From contig CAJNDS010002712.1 of assembly GCA_905221605.1 (NCBI GenBank), positions 1,052,501 through 1,116,500 on the forward strand: DNA of 64,000 bases, given 5' to 3'. Under the pieces are notes generated by a model. It ran no database searches. It was given only the letters and a program-made list of their open reading frames with translations, and was not told the DNA's origin. Shown piece after piece: positions 34,467 through 44,643 of the stretch. The DNA is from Symbiodinium natans (Eukaryota > Sar > Dinophyceae > Suessiales > Symbiodiniaceae). The position numbers and the translations under genes were made by a program. Position 1 is the first letter of the stretch; each line of letters starts with the position of its first letter.

Positions 34467-34520
34467 GGTTTAGGGTTTAGGGTCTATAGGGTTTAGCGTT
34501 CAGGGTTTAGGGTTTAGGGT
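34467..34520 (+). repeat. Interstitial TTTAGGG repeats
   Basis: Six to seven TTTAGGG units with single-base variants (TATAGGG, TTTAGCG). Confidence 0.85.
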
Positions 34521-34639
34521 CCAAAAGGCACATACTCGGGAGCTTTCTGCCAGGTTCTTGGCGTCTCTGGATGTTAATCCGACTTCGCCCTCTCCATCTC
34601 CGCATACCCCCAAGAGATACTTGGCCTTATGTAGTGATC

Positions 34640-34990
34640 ACAATCCGAATGTTAAGAATGGTAATGGGAATACTGATGGAAGTAGCAGAAGTAGCAATGA
34701 GAGCAACAGAGTAACACTAGAAATAGAACTAGTATTAGCACTCATAACAACAGCCAGAGGGATGATACCAATCGCCAAATTAACAAGTGCAGGTCATACT
34801 TGCAACACGAGTAGAAGTAAGACTATTGGCAAGCACGATTCTAATTGCTAGTATGATTACTAGCAAGCGCAGGCATAATATGTGCATTGGTAAGTGTCAT
34901 AGTAACCTGAATAATCAGACAAGCAGAACGTAACTGTAGAGGCAAACGTAAGAATAGTGTCGCAATTGCGATATTGAAATTCATAGTGGC
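34640..34990. repeat. Degenerate trinucleotide/hexanucleotide simple-sequence tract
   Basis: About 350 bp of decayed units of the type AGTAGCA, AATAGA, GTAATGG and TAACAA, low in complexity but without a fixed period. It resembles an old, mutated microsatellite, and the similar tract at 61,615-61,765 may be related. Confidence 0.5.
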
Positions 34991-35974
34991 AATGGCAATG
35001 GTAAGGCCGTCAGTACGTCGCGCCGATGATACTTACACGAGATGAGTTCAGGGGGCGCACTCCAGTGGGCGAGGAGAATGGTTGGTTTAAACTCTAAGAC
35101 TCTAAGAGCCCCTCACCGAGGGTGGGTAGCATGTGAACCTCCTTTCGACTGGTATTGCACTCTGACCCCCCGACTGCCACGCACCTTCGGCTTGGACGCC
35201 AGCACCTTCAAATCCCCGAACTCACAACTCAAGACAAAAAACTGTAGACAATCTTCACTCGTCTGTCAGGCAGCCACAGCTCCGTGGACGCAAACACGAA
35301 TGCTCTTGCAGCACGGAAGAGTCGGAGTTTACCGGGGCAGGCCACAAAACCTGGGAGTTTCCACATTTGTTGGCCACGCGGTGCTTCTCACCTGTCTCCT
35401 GTCAAGCCGATATCCTGCCCAGCCTGTGAGGCATTTTGAGTATGATGTTGAGGCATGTTGAGACTTTTGCCTTGGCAATGCCTTGGCTCTTGCGTTTCGT
35501 CATCGGCATGGCTCTTGAGTTCTTTTCTTGTCAGACGGGCTCATGTTGCATGCAAGACACTCCTTGAACACCCCCTAGAAGTCTACAAGTCGAGCCCCGC
35601 TGCCTAGCTTAGTACATTGTGCTAATCAGCACATATCAGCACGAACCATCCCTGGATCCCTGGAAGGTGCTTGCCTCAACAAAATCTCGAACATGAGCCT
35701 TGGACTTTACATTCCGGTGCTTTGCTTTGCCCATTTTTTGCCCTGCCCGCCACTTGCTACTGGTATCGACGTCGAGCATCATCGAGCTGTTTGGTTCGCT
35801 GCATGTGCAGCGCAGCTTTTGGCAGGTGCAGCTGCCACACACTTCCGGGCTTCCTTCAAAACGCCGACAGCGTCGCCGGCTGGCAAGGACAGGGGCATGA
35901 AAGGGGTGAAGCATGAAGCATCAACTGATCAGCAGAAGGGGCCGAGATCTATCCCACTGAACTAAGCAATCTCT

Positions 35975-36016
35975 GCAATCAGCCGTTTTGGCTCCAAAAG
36001 CACTCCTTGGCTAAAG
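35975..36016 (+). promoter_or_regulatory. Two consecutive relict spliced-leader (DinoSL) remnants, copy 1
   Basis: AGCCGTTTTGGCTCCAAAAG at 35981-36000 matches the 3' part of the conserved dinoflagellate spliced leader (AGCCATTTTGGCTCAAG) with one substitution and two single-base insertions. CACTCCTTGGCTAAAG at 36001-36016 follows directly and resembles a further decayed copy ending in TTGGCT-AAG. Tandem, progressively decayed leaders upstream of an ATG are the known signature of genes that went through trans-spliced mRNA and reintegration. The ATG follows 44 bp later. Confidence 0.65.
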
Positions 36017-36060
36017 CAGTCACCACATCTCACTTTGCGCTTTGCATCCCCATTCTCGCC

Positions 36061-37188
36061 ATGGCCGCAACGAATGCCGAGAAGCCCGCATCTGCCGCCC
36101 CGGCCACCCCAGCGCCGGCCAAGGCGCCATCTTCCTCGGCCAAGTCCGAATTGAAGGCCGTGAAGTCTGAGCGCTCCCTCAACGCCCCCGCTAAACCAAC
36201 GGAGGGCGCCGCGCCCACCCGCCTTGATGCCCTGCGTGAGGAGGGCACCAAGGTCGTCACCGATGTTCGCGCCAAGGCTGTTGAGGTGGTGGAGCTGGCG
36301 GCTGTGAAAGCACAAGCCGCCAAGGTGCGCGCTTTGGAGTCGGCCCACTCCTTACAGACCAAAGCTGGGCAGATGAAGCAATCCATCGTCACCTCCGCTT
36401 CCGAAGCGAAAGATGCGGGCATCCGCAGGGCACAGATGGCCAAGGAGGCCGTGGGCACCAGCTACACATCCCTGCGCACCAATGGCTTGCGGCCCTGGGT
36501 ATCCGAGAATGTCTCGATGGCGATGAGCTTCGCGGCTACAGCTGCACGCAGCTCCCGCGCCGCCGCCATGCGCCAGGTCCAGTGGTCCGTGGATTCGGCA
36601 AAAGCCATGGCCCAGTCGGTGAAGACTGCTATGCAGACCCGGGTGCTGAACACCAGAAAGGCCGTGCTCGCCACCTATGCCAAGAGTAAGAGCAGGGCCA
36701 TGAATGCCATCGACACTGCGAAGACCAAAGCTGTTGAGGCTAAGGACAAGGCCAAGGATGTGGTCCACGACAAGCACGTGCAGGCCACGGCAGCTGGAGT
36801 TGTTGGCGGTGCTGCCACGCTGGGTGTTTCTGGAGGTGCCACAGGACTTGCGGCGGGCACCCTGGTAGGCGGCGCTATTGGCATCCTACCTGCCCTGTTC
36901 ACTTTCGGCCTTTCCATCCCTGTGGGTGCGGCCATCGGTGGTGGGGCAGGCCTCGCTGTGGGTGCAGCTGCCGGCGCTACTGCCGGAGCTGTCAGCGGCG
37001 GTGCGGCAGGCTATGGCGCATACGCCAAGCGCAGCCAGATCAATGAGTTCCGGCAGGACACTGTGAACAAGGTCTCCAGCAGCGTGGATGCGGTGAAGGG
37101 CAAGGCCGTCGCGTCCGCGCAGTTTCTGAAGGATAAGGCTGCTCTGGCTCGAATGCGCCTCGCCGGCAACGCAGCCACGGCTGCGTGA
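36061..37188 (+). CDS. Ala/Lys-rich helical protein with Gly/Ala-zipper hydrophobic domain, copy 1
   Basis: 375 residues from the first ATG (context GCCATGG) to TGA, with no intron. The frame is open about 54 bp further upstream but without an ATG. Residues 1-45 are Ala/Pro/Lys/Ser-rich and probably disordered. Residues about 50-240 are Ala-, Lys- and Glu-rich with Ala-Lys-x-Lys-Ala patterns (such as MNAIDTAKTKAVEAKDKAKD) that favour long amphipathic helices, similar in style to LEA or apolipoprotein-like helices. Residues about 245-322 are Gly/Ala/Val-rich with repeated GxxxG/GG spacing (GVVGGAATLGVSGG, VGAAIGGGAGLAVGAAAG) around a hydrophobic core ILPALFTFGLSIPVG (about 274-288), suggesting a glycine-zipper membrane or hairpin domain. 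A basic helical tail of about 53 residues follows. No named family was recognised. It may coat or span a membrane or lipid body. Differs from copy 2 by Thr63, where copy 2 has Ala. Confidence 0.85.
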   Translation: MAATNAEKPASAAPATPAPAKAPSSSAKSELKAVKSERSLNAPAKPTEGAAPTRLDALREEGTKVVTDVRAKAVEVVELAAVKAQAAKVRALESAHSLQTKAGQMKQSIVTSASEAKDAGIRRAQMAKEAVGTSYTSLRTNGLRPWVSENVSMAMSFAATAARSSRAAAMRQVQWSVDSAKAMAQSVKTAMQTRVLNTRKAVLATYAKSKSRAMNAIDTAKTKAVEAKDKAKDVVHDKHVQATAAGVVGGAATLGVSGGATGLAAGTLVGGAIGILPALFTFGLSIPVGAAIGGGAGLAVGAAAGATAGAVSGGAAGYGAYAKRSQINEFRQDTVNKVSSSVDAVKGKAVASAQFLKDKAALARMRLAGNAATAA

Positions 37189-38030
37189 AGCCGCACCGGC
37201 AATGCTTGATGTCGATGGGCCACCAAGGAGGAGCTGCGAAGGCGTAGGTCTTCGCAGCTCTGAAATCTCCGCGAGCTCTCTGGGCCCCGGGCACAGCACA
37301 GCACAGGGGACGGTTGCGATGTAGGTCAAGCAGTCCCCTTGTTGCAGAGATCTCATCTACAGTTCTCATCTCATGACTCGTAGGAGTTCATGCTCCTTCG
37401 ATTCGTGCTATCCCGGCGTTCCTAGACGCGCCTGTTTTCCATTTTGCATTCCCGGCCACAGGGGGAGGTCCAGAAGAGGCAGGTTAGGGCCGTCTCTTGA
37501 CGACCTCTGTGCCGGCTAATTCAACATTAGCCTTGTACACACATGCCGGACCTGAGTTTAGGGCGCCATGGTTACATCAGATACTGCCCGAGACTGCGAG
37601 TATTCCCTGAGCAGGCCGTGTGTGCAGGTGAGAAGAGCAGAGCACCCCCTTGTCCAGAACCCCAGCTACAAGAGTGCTGCAGGCATCCCCTGAATTCGAA
37701 TTTCGATTGTCCTCTGCAAGTGTCTCCGAACCGTGTCTGTTCAGCCACTAAAGACAGCGGCACTTAAGCTTCCTATTACTTCGAGGTGCTGTGCCACGCA
37801 GAGAGGCATGGATGGGGCTTGTTGTGCAGCGACACACAGTGCTCGGACGAACAGGGGGTGATGTGGCACTCCTCAGCACAGATCCTCGCTTTGTTGCACA
37901 GCATCACAGAATCGAAGCAGCCAAAAAAATGGAGTCCCAGGGACCGTCGCACAGCATGTTTGAATTTGAGATGTGTCTTGTTGAACGTGCATTTGCAACG
38001 CGAAGGGCCTTCTCTTCCTAAGCAATCTCT

Positions 38031-38072
38031 GCAATCAGCCGTTTTGGCTCCAAAAGCACTCCTTGGCTAAAG
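38031..38072 (+). promoter_or_regulatory. Two consecutive relict spliced-leader remnants, copy 2
   Basis: Identical to copy 1: AGCCGTTTTGGCTCCAAAAG at 38037-38056, then CACTCCTTGGCTAAAG at 38057-38072, 44 bp before the ATG. Because the relicts are inside the 2,056-bp unit, they predate the duplication. Confidence 0.65.
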
Positions 38073-38116
38073 CAGTCACCACATCTCACTTTGCGCTTTG
38101 CATCCCCATTCTCGCC

Positions 38117-39244
38117 ATGGCCGCAACGAATGCCGAGAAGCCCGCATCTGCCGCCCCGGCCACCCCAGCGCCGGCCAAGGCGCCATCTTCCTCGGCCAAG
38201 TCCGAATTGAAGGCCGTGAAGTCTGAGCGCTCCCTCAACGCCCCCGCTAAACCAACGGAGGGCGCCGCGCCCACCCGCCTTGATGCCCTGCGTGAGGAGG
38301 GCGCCAAGGTCGTCACCGATGTTCGCGCCAAGGCTGTTGAGGTGGTGGAGCTGGCGGCTGTGAAAGCACAAGCCGCCAAGGTGCGCGCTTTGGAGTCGGC
38401 CCACTCCTTACAGACCAAAGCTGGGCAGATGAAGCAATCCATCGTCACCTCCGCTTCCGAAGCGAAAGATGCGGGCATCCGCAGGGCACAGATGGCCAAG
38501 GAGGCCGTGGGCACCAGCTACACATCCCTGCGCACCAATGGCTTGCGGCCCTGGGTATCCGAGAATGTCTCGATGGCGATGAGCTTCGCGGCTACAGCTG
38601 CACGCAGCTCCCGCGCCGCCGCCATGCGCCAGGTCCAGTGGTCCGTGGATTCGGCAAAAGCCATGGCCCAGTCGGTGAAGACTGCTATGCAGACCCGGGT
38701 GCTGAACACCAGAAAGGCCGTGCTCGCCACCTATGCCAAGAGTAAGAGCAGGGCCATGAATGCCATCGACACTGCGAAGACCAAAGCTGTTGAGGCTAAG
38801 GACAAGGCCAAGGATGTGGTCCACGACAAGCACGTGCAGGCCACGGCAGCTGGAGTTGTTGGCGGTGCTGCCACGCTGGGTGTTTCTGGAGGTGCCACAG
38901 GACTTGCGGCGGGCACCCTGGTAGGCGGCGCTATTGGCATCCTACCTGCCCTGTTCACTTTCGGCCTTTCCATCCCTGTGGGTGCGGCCATCGGTGGTGG
39001 GGCAGGCCTCGCTGTGGGTGCAGCTGCCGGCGCTACTGCCGGAGCTGTCAGCGGCGGTGCGGCAGGCTATGGCGCATACGCCAAGCGCAGCCAGATCAAT
39101 GAGTTCCGGCAGGACACTGTGAACAAGGTCTCCAGCAGCGTGGATGCGGTGAAGGGCAAGGCCGTCGCGTCCGCGCAGTTTCTGAAGGATAAGGCTGCTC
39201 TGGCTCGAATGCGCCTCGCCGGCAACGCAGCCACGGCTGCGTGA
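38117..39244 (+). CDS. Ala/Lys-rich helical protein with Gly/Ala-zipper hydrophobic domain, copy 2
   Basis: Tandem copy of the 36061-37188 gene, offset by exactly 2,056 bp. It is intronless, 375 residues, and identical except that residue 63 is Ala instead of Thr. The domain layout is the same: disordered Ala/Pro N-terminus, long Ala/Lys amphipathic helical region, Gly/Ala-rich hydrophobic segment (about 245-322), basic tail. The ATG context and upstream leader remnants are preserved. With only a handful of differences between copies, including the spacer, the pair is either very recent or kept alike by gene conversion. In dinoflagellates such units are usually transcribed together and separated by spliced-leader trans-splicing, so the spacer (37189-38060) should contain a polyadenylation region and a trans-splice acceptor. 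That is inference. Confidence 0.85.
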   Translation: MAATNAEKPASAAPATPAPAKAPSSSAKSELKAVKSERSLNAPAKPTEGAAPTRLDALREEGAKVVTDVRAKAVEVVELAAVKAQAAKVRALESAHSLQTKAGQMKQSIVTSASEAKDAGIRRAQMAKEAVGTSYTSLRTNGLRPWVSENVSMAMSFAATAARSSRAAAMRQVQWSVDSAKAMAQSVKTAMQTRVLNTRKAVLATYAKSKSRAMNAIDTAKTKAVEAKDKAKDVVHDKHVQATAAGVVGGAATLGVSGGATGLAAGTLVGGAIGILPALFTFGLSIPVGAAIGGGAGLAVGAAAGATAGAVSGGAAGYGAYAKRSQINEFRQDTVNKVSSSVDAVKGKAVASAQFLKDKAALARMRLAGNAATAA

Positions 39245-40057
39245 AGCCGCACCGGCAATGCTTGATGTCGATGGGCCACCAAGGAGGAGCTGCGAAGGCG
39301 TAGGTCTTCGCAGCTCTGAAATCTCCGCGAGCTCTCTGGGCCCCGGGCACAGCACAGCACAGGGGACGGTTGCGATGTAGGTCAAGCAGTCCCCTTGTTG
39401 CAGAGATCTCATCTACAGTTCTCATCTCATGACTCGTAGGAGTTCATGCTCCTTCGATTCGTGCTATCCCGGCGTTCCTAGCCGCGCCTGTTTTCCATTT
39501 TGCATTCCCGGCCACAGGGGGAGGTCCAGAAGAGGCAGGTTAGGGCCGTCTCTTGACGACCTCTGTGCCGGCTAATTCAACATTAGCCTTGTACACACGT
39601 GCCGGACCTGAGTTTAGGGCGCCATGGTTACATCAGATACTGCCCGAGACTGCGAGTATTCCCTGAGCAGGCCGTGTGTGCAGGTGAGAAGAGCAGAGCA
39701 CCCCCTTGTCCAGCACCCCAGCTACAAGAGTGCTGCAGGCATCCCCTGAATTCGAATTTCGATTGTCCTCTGCAAGTGTCTCCGAACCGTGTCTGTTCAG
39801 CCACTAAAGACAGCGGCACTTAAGCTTCCTATTACTTCGAGGTGCTGTGCCACGCAGAGAGGCATGGATGGGGCTTGTTGTGCAGCGACACACAGTGCTC
39901 GGACGAACAGGGGGTGATGTGGCACTCCTCAGCACAGATCCTCGCTTTGTTGCACAGCATCACAGAATCGAAGCAGCCAAAAAAATGGAGTCCCAGGGAC
40001 CGTCGCACAGCATGTTTGAATTTGAGATGTGTCTTGTTGAACGTGCATTTGCAACGC

Positions 40058-41637
40058 AAAGAGTACCCAAAGCCACAGTATCGCATCGTCCTTCTTTCGA
40101 GGATGAGAAGAGTTTACTAGCAAATTTGAAGTTTGTCCATTTACTTTCTGAAACACGTACTAACATTATCTGAAGTTTCTTAAGGGTTCGGGGCCTTCTC
40201 TTCTTTAAAGAAGAAAGGAAACTAAAGGGATTTCCGGGTATTGTGAAGAGCACCAGAAGGTATCATACTGCAATCTTTTTTGGTTATATACAGAGCCGCT
40301 TTTCCTCGTTCCCTGTATTAGAAATATCCTTGTCGGTGGCACACTGGACCGACGTAAGATCTCAGCATTTTCTCGACTTGGGATGCGATGGGCTTCTCCG
40401 AAAGTTGACCTCCAAGCCTCACTAGGAACCTGCGGGCAAGGAGACAAGGGCCTAGGCGTGAATGCACTCAAAAGCACGCACGGAACTTCACTAAACTTGG
40501 CTAAGCTCACTAAACTCTGCACCGTGGATCCTGTTCAGGGTCCGTTGACGGCTTCGCGGGACCGAAAGATGGAGCCCTCGGAGAAGCCGGCCCTCATCAC
40601 GCGGCGCCCCAGCGCGACAAGTTGTAGCGATCCGCGGATTTCCTGGGTAGATTTCAAAAGGGATCGGTCTTGAGTCTTGATGCAAGGTCTTGACTTCGGG
40701 TTCTCATTTTTTCATGGGTTCTCTCATTTGCGAACGCGTTGTCAATTGGGAAATCTGCTCGGTCCATGCTGATACACCACCAATGGTCGGGGCAGAGACA
40801 GAATTTTGCACTTCGTGGCATGCAGGTGATTCACGCATCTTAGACTGTGGAGTCTAGCCAGGTCTGCAACAAGCCAAGTTTCATGTTGTGCCTGCAAGTG
40901 AGGTCGGTTCCACGCTTGCCAGGCAGAGTCCTTGAAGATACGCAGTCTAGCACCTCGCCTCGGAAACTGTGGCCAGCCAGGGTGGCACTCATACTCCATC
41001 ATGCTCCAGGAGAGGTACCGACACATCCAAGCTTGCTCACGCAAAAAGCTGGGCCAACAGAATCCACGGAGAATCTGCCAGGGGAGAGAAATGCGTACCG
41101 AAACGATAGTGAGCGCTGGGACTTCCAAGATCCTGGAGCAGCCCCCACTGATGCACCAGGAGCCCTGCCCCCCGCACCCTCGGAGCCTCAGAACCAGAAA
41201 GGAACATGCGCAGCGGCACACCTTCCAGCTCATGATGTTCCTCCTCAGACAAGATCTGTTCAGAGCCAGGCAGGCTGAGGGATAAACTCAAAAGGCACCC
41301 AGTCAAGTAAGTAGTCAAGTGGGCCAAAGAATGGCTTTCCAGAATCCCCGAAGTTTTGCAAGGGGTCGGGGTAGCTTTGAAGAGCCCAGGCCTCTGTCTG
41401 ACTGAATCCGAAACTGCAGCAAGGCTCCCTTAGACCAACTCTCCCAGGCCGCGAACCTCCGGCGCTCACCTCGGGACTGGCAACCCAAGGTCCCCCAGCC
41501 CAAGGACACCCGAATTGACCGAAGGCGGTCCAAGGGATTGGAGGGTGGTGTCGTACTCCAGCACAGGATGCTGGAGTACCGGGAATCAGGTCAGAGGGTC
41601 TTGCAATTTGGAATCAATTTGGACATCCAGGTAGGTG
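40058..41637. other. Stretch downstream of the tandem array
   Basis: 40058-40190 has no counterpart in the spacer of unit 1. At 40191-40203 the 13-mer GGGCCTTCTCTTC recurs exactly as at the unit 1/unit 2 junction (38005-38017). Beyond this no gene is recognised. An open plus-strand frame at 40847-41278 ends in a Pro/Ala/Gln-rich stretch that might be disordered coding sequence, but no splice partner was found. Confidence 0.4.
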
Positions 41638-41973
41638 TTGGCCGCCGCATTGCTTGAAGCCTTCGGCACACGACTCCTTAGCAAGACACCGCACTCGGCG
41701 TTCCCACATCTACCCTCCGGTACAGCGGCGCGCTTCATCAGTGTCTTCGCCTGGGGGTTGCGAAGGAGAAGGCAACCTCGGCCGGGAAACCGGAGAGTCC
41801 ACGGCTGCGCTTCGACACTTCAAGTTGAATGTACGTAAGGGCTTGAGCTGTAGAAGTCGTCCGGTTGCTCAAGCTCAAGAACTTTGGGGTTGAAGAAAAC
41901 AGTTTCTTGCAGCCTCGGATTCGGGGCCTGCGCACAGAGACGGCGTGCAGCACCCCGCTGACAGAAGACCTTA

Positions 41974-42375
41974 ATGCAGTACAGCTTGGATTCGAGCTGC
42001 GGATGCTTACCGCGGAAACCGAGGTCCTACAGTCGGCGCGCTGCCTCTCCGGAGCGAGCCGAGTGGTTCCAACCTCCACGGCGCCCCGCGTCGCCTTCAC
42101 CCGAGCGGCTGCCGCGGCCCACACAGCCCCAAGCAGAAAGGTCTCAGAGTCAGGGGGAAGTGCGATGCGCCGAGCCAAGACTTCAGAGCCTCGCAGAGGC
42201 AAGGTATCAGAGAAGGGTACACCTTGTTGGCCCAGAGAGCGGAGAGCACTCTCCTTCACCTCCACGCCCTGCGTACAGCGTTCCGACGTTGCGGGCTCCA
42301 TCGCCGCCGGCGGTGCCTCAACCGGAGGCGGACACTGAAAGCATTGCCTCTAGATATAGATTCAGAAACACTTAG
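41974..42375 (+). CDS. Possible exon of an SR/Pro-rich disordered protein
   Basis: A plus-strand open frame with protein-like low-complexity content: RSYSRRAASPER, RPASPSPERLPRPTQPQ, RAPSPPAVPQPEADTES. Ser-Pro, Arg-Ser and Pro-Arg dipeptides recur as in SR-type or phosphoregulated disordered regions. Two other frames, one on each strand, are also open here because the stretch is GC-rich, so frame choice rests on composition only. It may belong to the same plus-strand gene as the exon chain at 46.1-46.7 kb, but no join was proved. Function is unknown. Confidence 0.35.
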   Translation: MQYSLDSSCGCLPRKPRSYSRRAASPERAEWFQPPRRPASPSPERLPRPTQPQAERSQSQGEVRCAEPRLQSLAEARYQRRVHLVGPESGEHSPSPPRPAYSVPTLRAPSPPAVPQPEADTESIASRYRFRNT

Positions 42376-42802
42376 GACCAGCATCCACATGTCTGTCGTC
42401 GGGGCCCCACACACACACAACAATTTGGGAAAATATGTTTCTCTTGTGCAAGAGTCCCATCGGCTTTTCTCCAGGTCCGAATACCAGTTGATCTCGGAGG
42501 GTACGCCAGCGCCATCCGTGTGGGAACGCCCACCATACCGCCTCCCAGTGGCCACAGCTTGCCGTCCTGGGCAACCACAGATGCAGGTCGGCTGCTTGCT
42601 GACCTCAATAGATCCCCAGAGATCCCCAGAGGTTGTCCAGCTTAACCCGGCTGAGAGGTTTGGGGTGTTGTGTTCGGAAACCCCCCCTTGCTAGGTTGGG
42701 GTCCACCATGTGCAGTATGAGTTGCAGAAGAATGGAGATCCGCGTGGTAGTTGTACTGTAGATTAGCTCCGGAACATCCCAGTGTCCAGAAGCGCTTCTC
42801 AG

Positions 42803-42868
42803 GCCTCAGCCCGTTTCACAAGAAGCTTGCCCACCTTGCAGCAGAGAAGCTTGGTGACTTGCAGGGTA
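42803..42868 (+). CDS. Possible small exon with R3H-like helix
   Basis: After an acceptor-like CTTCTCAG at 42795-42802, the frame reads LSPFHKKLAHLAAEKLGDLQ, followed by GT-containing sequence that could be a donor (about 42869). The Phe-His-x-x-Leu-x-His-x-x-Ala-Glu pattern resembles the core helix of R3H nucleic-acid-binding domains. The stretch is only about 22 residues and no partner exon was established, so this is tentative. Confidence 0.25.
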
Positions 42869-43570
42869 GAGCGGGTTGTTACAGGACAGCCCGATCGAAA
42901 GTGCCCTTTCTCGCAGTCTGTGTTTTTAGGGCCTCTAATGTGAGAGGAAATGCATCTCTTGAAGCATTCAGTCGCTGCATGTGGGACTTGCCAACCACCT
43001 CGGCCTTCACAGAGCCTGCGCCAGGTCGAACGATGTACTTGACGTTTGGGAGCTTTGACTTCGAACGTGAAAAAAGCAACAAAGTGAAGTGGAGCCTCCT
43101 CATGCAAGCCACCCAACTCATCGTGCGGCTCTGCCCCGAAAGAAGCTACAAGAAGATTCGACGTACTTGCTCAGGAAGCTCCAGCGTGCCTGGCGCCGAT
43201 GGTGGCTGTGTAATTGCAGCTGCTTCGGGCCACAAGGTTGCGGGGCCGTTGCTGTTCTGTCTTGAGATGGCGCAAGGATGGGTGTCCAGCACGGGGGATA
43301 TCTAGCGAGTCGGCTGAAGAACTTGAAGAACTCACGCATGCTGAACCCTTCCGCGCTACTGCGGCTCGGGGACTTTGACCTTTTGTGAAGGTACTGTAAG
43401 CGGGTGACAGCACAAGGGCCTGCTACACACGCTGAGTCAGTGACGTCCTGAAACATGAATGTCTGGTCTGAAGGGCTTCGCGCACTGCGGGGATCCATTG
43501 TGCCTCTTGGCGTTGCAAAGACCTGGGAGCTTTCTTGGGCACCTTTTTCTGACCCATTGGTTCAGGTGGA

Positions 43571-43689
43571 TGCCTGCCCGTAAGCTCACGAACCACGCAT
43601 ACTTTGAACTAATGCGGCCCGTGATTTCGCTCTTCGACCGCTCAGGTACCTGCAGCGTTGGTGGCGTGACATTCTACTCCGCAAACTGA
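43571..43689 (+). CDS. Possible exon with EF-hand-like loop
   Basis: The frame reads MPARKLTNHAYFELMRPVIS, then LFDRSGTCSVGGVTF. The Asp-x-Ser-x-Thr-x-Ser-x-Gly order resembles an EF-hand calcium loop, but the final Glu is replaced by Thr, so it could not bind calcium in the canonical way. It could be a short exon of the plus-strand gene suspected between 41.6 and 47 kb, or chance. Confidence 0.2.
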
Positions 43690-44643
43690 TGAGAAAGCAG
43701 GCCTGCGGGGGCACGAAGGCTTTGAATTGTCGTGAATATCCTACAAGTATGGCAGGCTGTATGACAGGCTACTAGGGTCTAGTAGGCATCATTGAGAGAG
43801 AGCTGCCGTCAACCTGCAGGACCAGTCGAAGTCAGCCCCACCACCCAAACTCCAAATCAAAAAACCCTCCTGTGTACACTCACAATCTTGGTAGATCTTG
43901 GTCGCTGCTCACAGAGCCGTGAGCAGGTCGCCAAGGTTTGGCGTGGCATCTTCCTCCGCGCACAACTCATGCATGCGTCCGCCGCGAGGCCTCCAGGATA
44001 GGCTTTGCAGATCGGAGACTAGAATGGATTGTTACTAGGTTACATGCAGCGATCTTGGGTTTTGATCCATCCCAGCCATACTCAAGAGACGCTTCGCGTG
44101 CCTTTCATAAATTCGGGGGTCCGGCAAGTACGTCGCACAACTGAACAGGCAGACTCAAGCATCATGACTGTTGGGCTTCAGAAGCAATCCCGGAAAGATG
44201 CTTTGTCGTCTCTGACTGCGCAGTTTCCGACCTGAAGCCTGCAATCCGGCCCCCAAACCTGTGTCAGCGAGAGGCTGCAGCGGGGCTGGCGCCCTTCGAT
44301 GGCAGTGGGATGTGGGGGGTTTGCAGTGGCTTAGAGTACTTAGAGTACTTAGAGGCTTAGAGCTGCACGCAAGGTGAAGCTTGGGAGCCGAGGCATGCAT
44401 CTGGCGACTCGATGGCGACTTCGCCTTCGAAAGGCGGTTGAGGACGGTGCGGCGGTTGACCCAAAAACTGTTGCCGTAGTCTTTTCAAGGTATGCCCGGG
44501 CAGGTTGGGGGCACTTTGTACAGGTCATGCCGCGTGCGACATGGTTGCAATAGAAAGCGGATTCAGCTTGCATCTATGTGTTCGCGACTTTTAAGGACGG
44601 ATACTACAATCCTAGAAGAAAGCCAGTGAGCCTGGACGCATTC

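Larger units (their letters stand above)
27547..35961. other. Mostly featureless stretch
   Basis: No gene is recognised with confidence. A possible later kelch exon (YAPGLDDLSYIDIQ, 31096-31140) and a Gly-rich frame near 29,495-29,560 (GDGAVYDATVLGG) could belong to the upstream kelch gene. TTTAGGG-type repeats occur at 28516-28664 and 34467-34520. A small ATAC/ATGT run lies at 30,283-30,345. Degenerate AGTAGCA/AATAGA-type simple sequence fills about 34,640-34,990. Confidence 0.4.
35962..40057 (+). repeat. Direct tandem duplication, 2,056-bp unit
   Basis: Unit 1 spans 35962-38017. Unit 2 begins at 38018, and similarity continues to about 40057, so unit 2 lacks the last 16 bp seen in unit 1. 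The copies are almost identical over about 2,040 bp. By eye only four substitutions are seen: 36247/38303 (Thr to Ala), and three in the spacer near 37427/39483, 37542/39598 and 37659/39715. The unit carries relict spliced-leader sequence, one intronless gene and about 830 bp of 3' spacer. Direct arrays of near-identical genes are typical of abundantly expressed dinoflagellate genes. Confidence 0.97.

Noticed and set aside
36007-36060. 18-codon N-terminal extension of the tandem gene
   Set aside because: The open frame begins at TTG, and the first ATG, in a good context, is at 36061. The extension overlaps the spliced-leader relicts, which are 5'UTR.
41738-42301. 187-codon minus-strand frame
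   Set aside because: Several frames are open in this GC-rich patch. The plus-strand Ser-Pro/Arg-rich frame has more protein-like composition.
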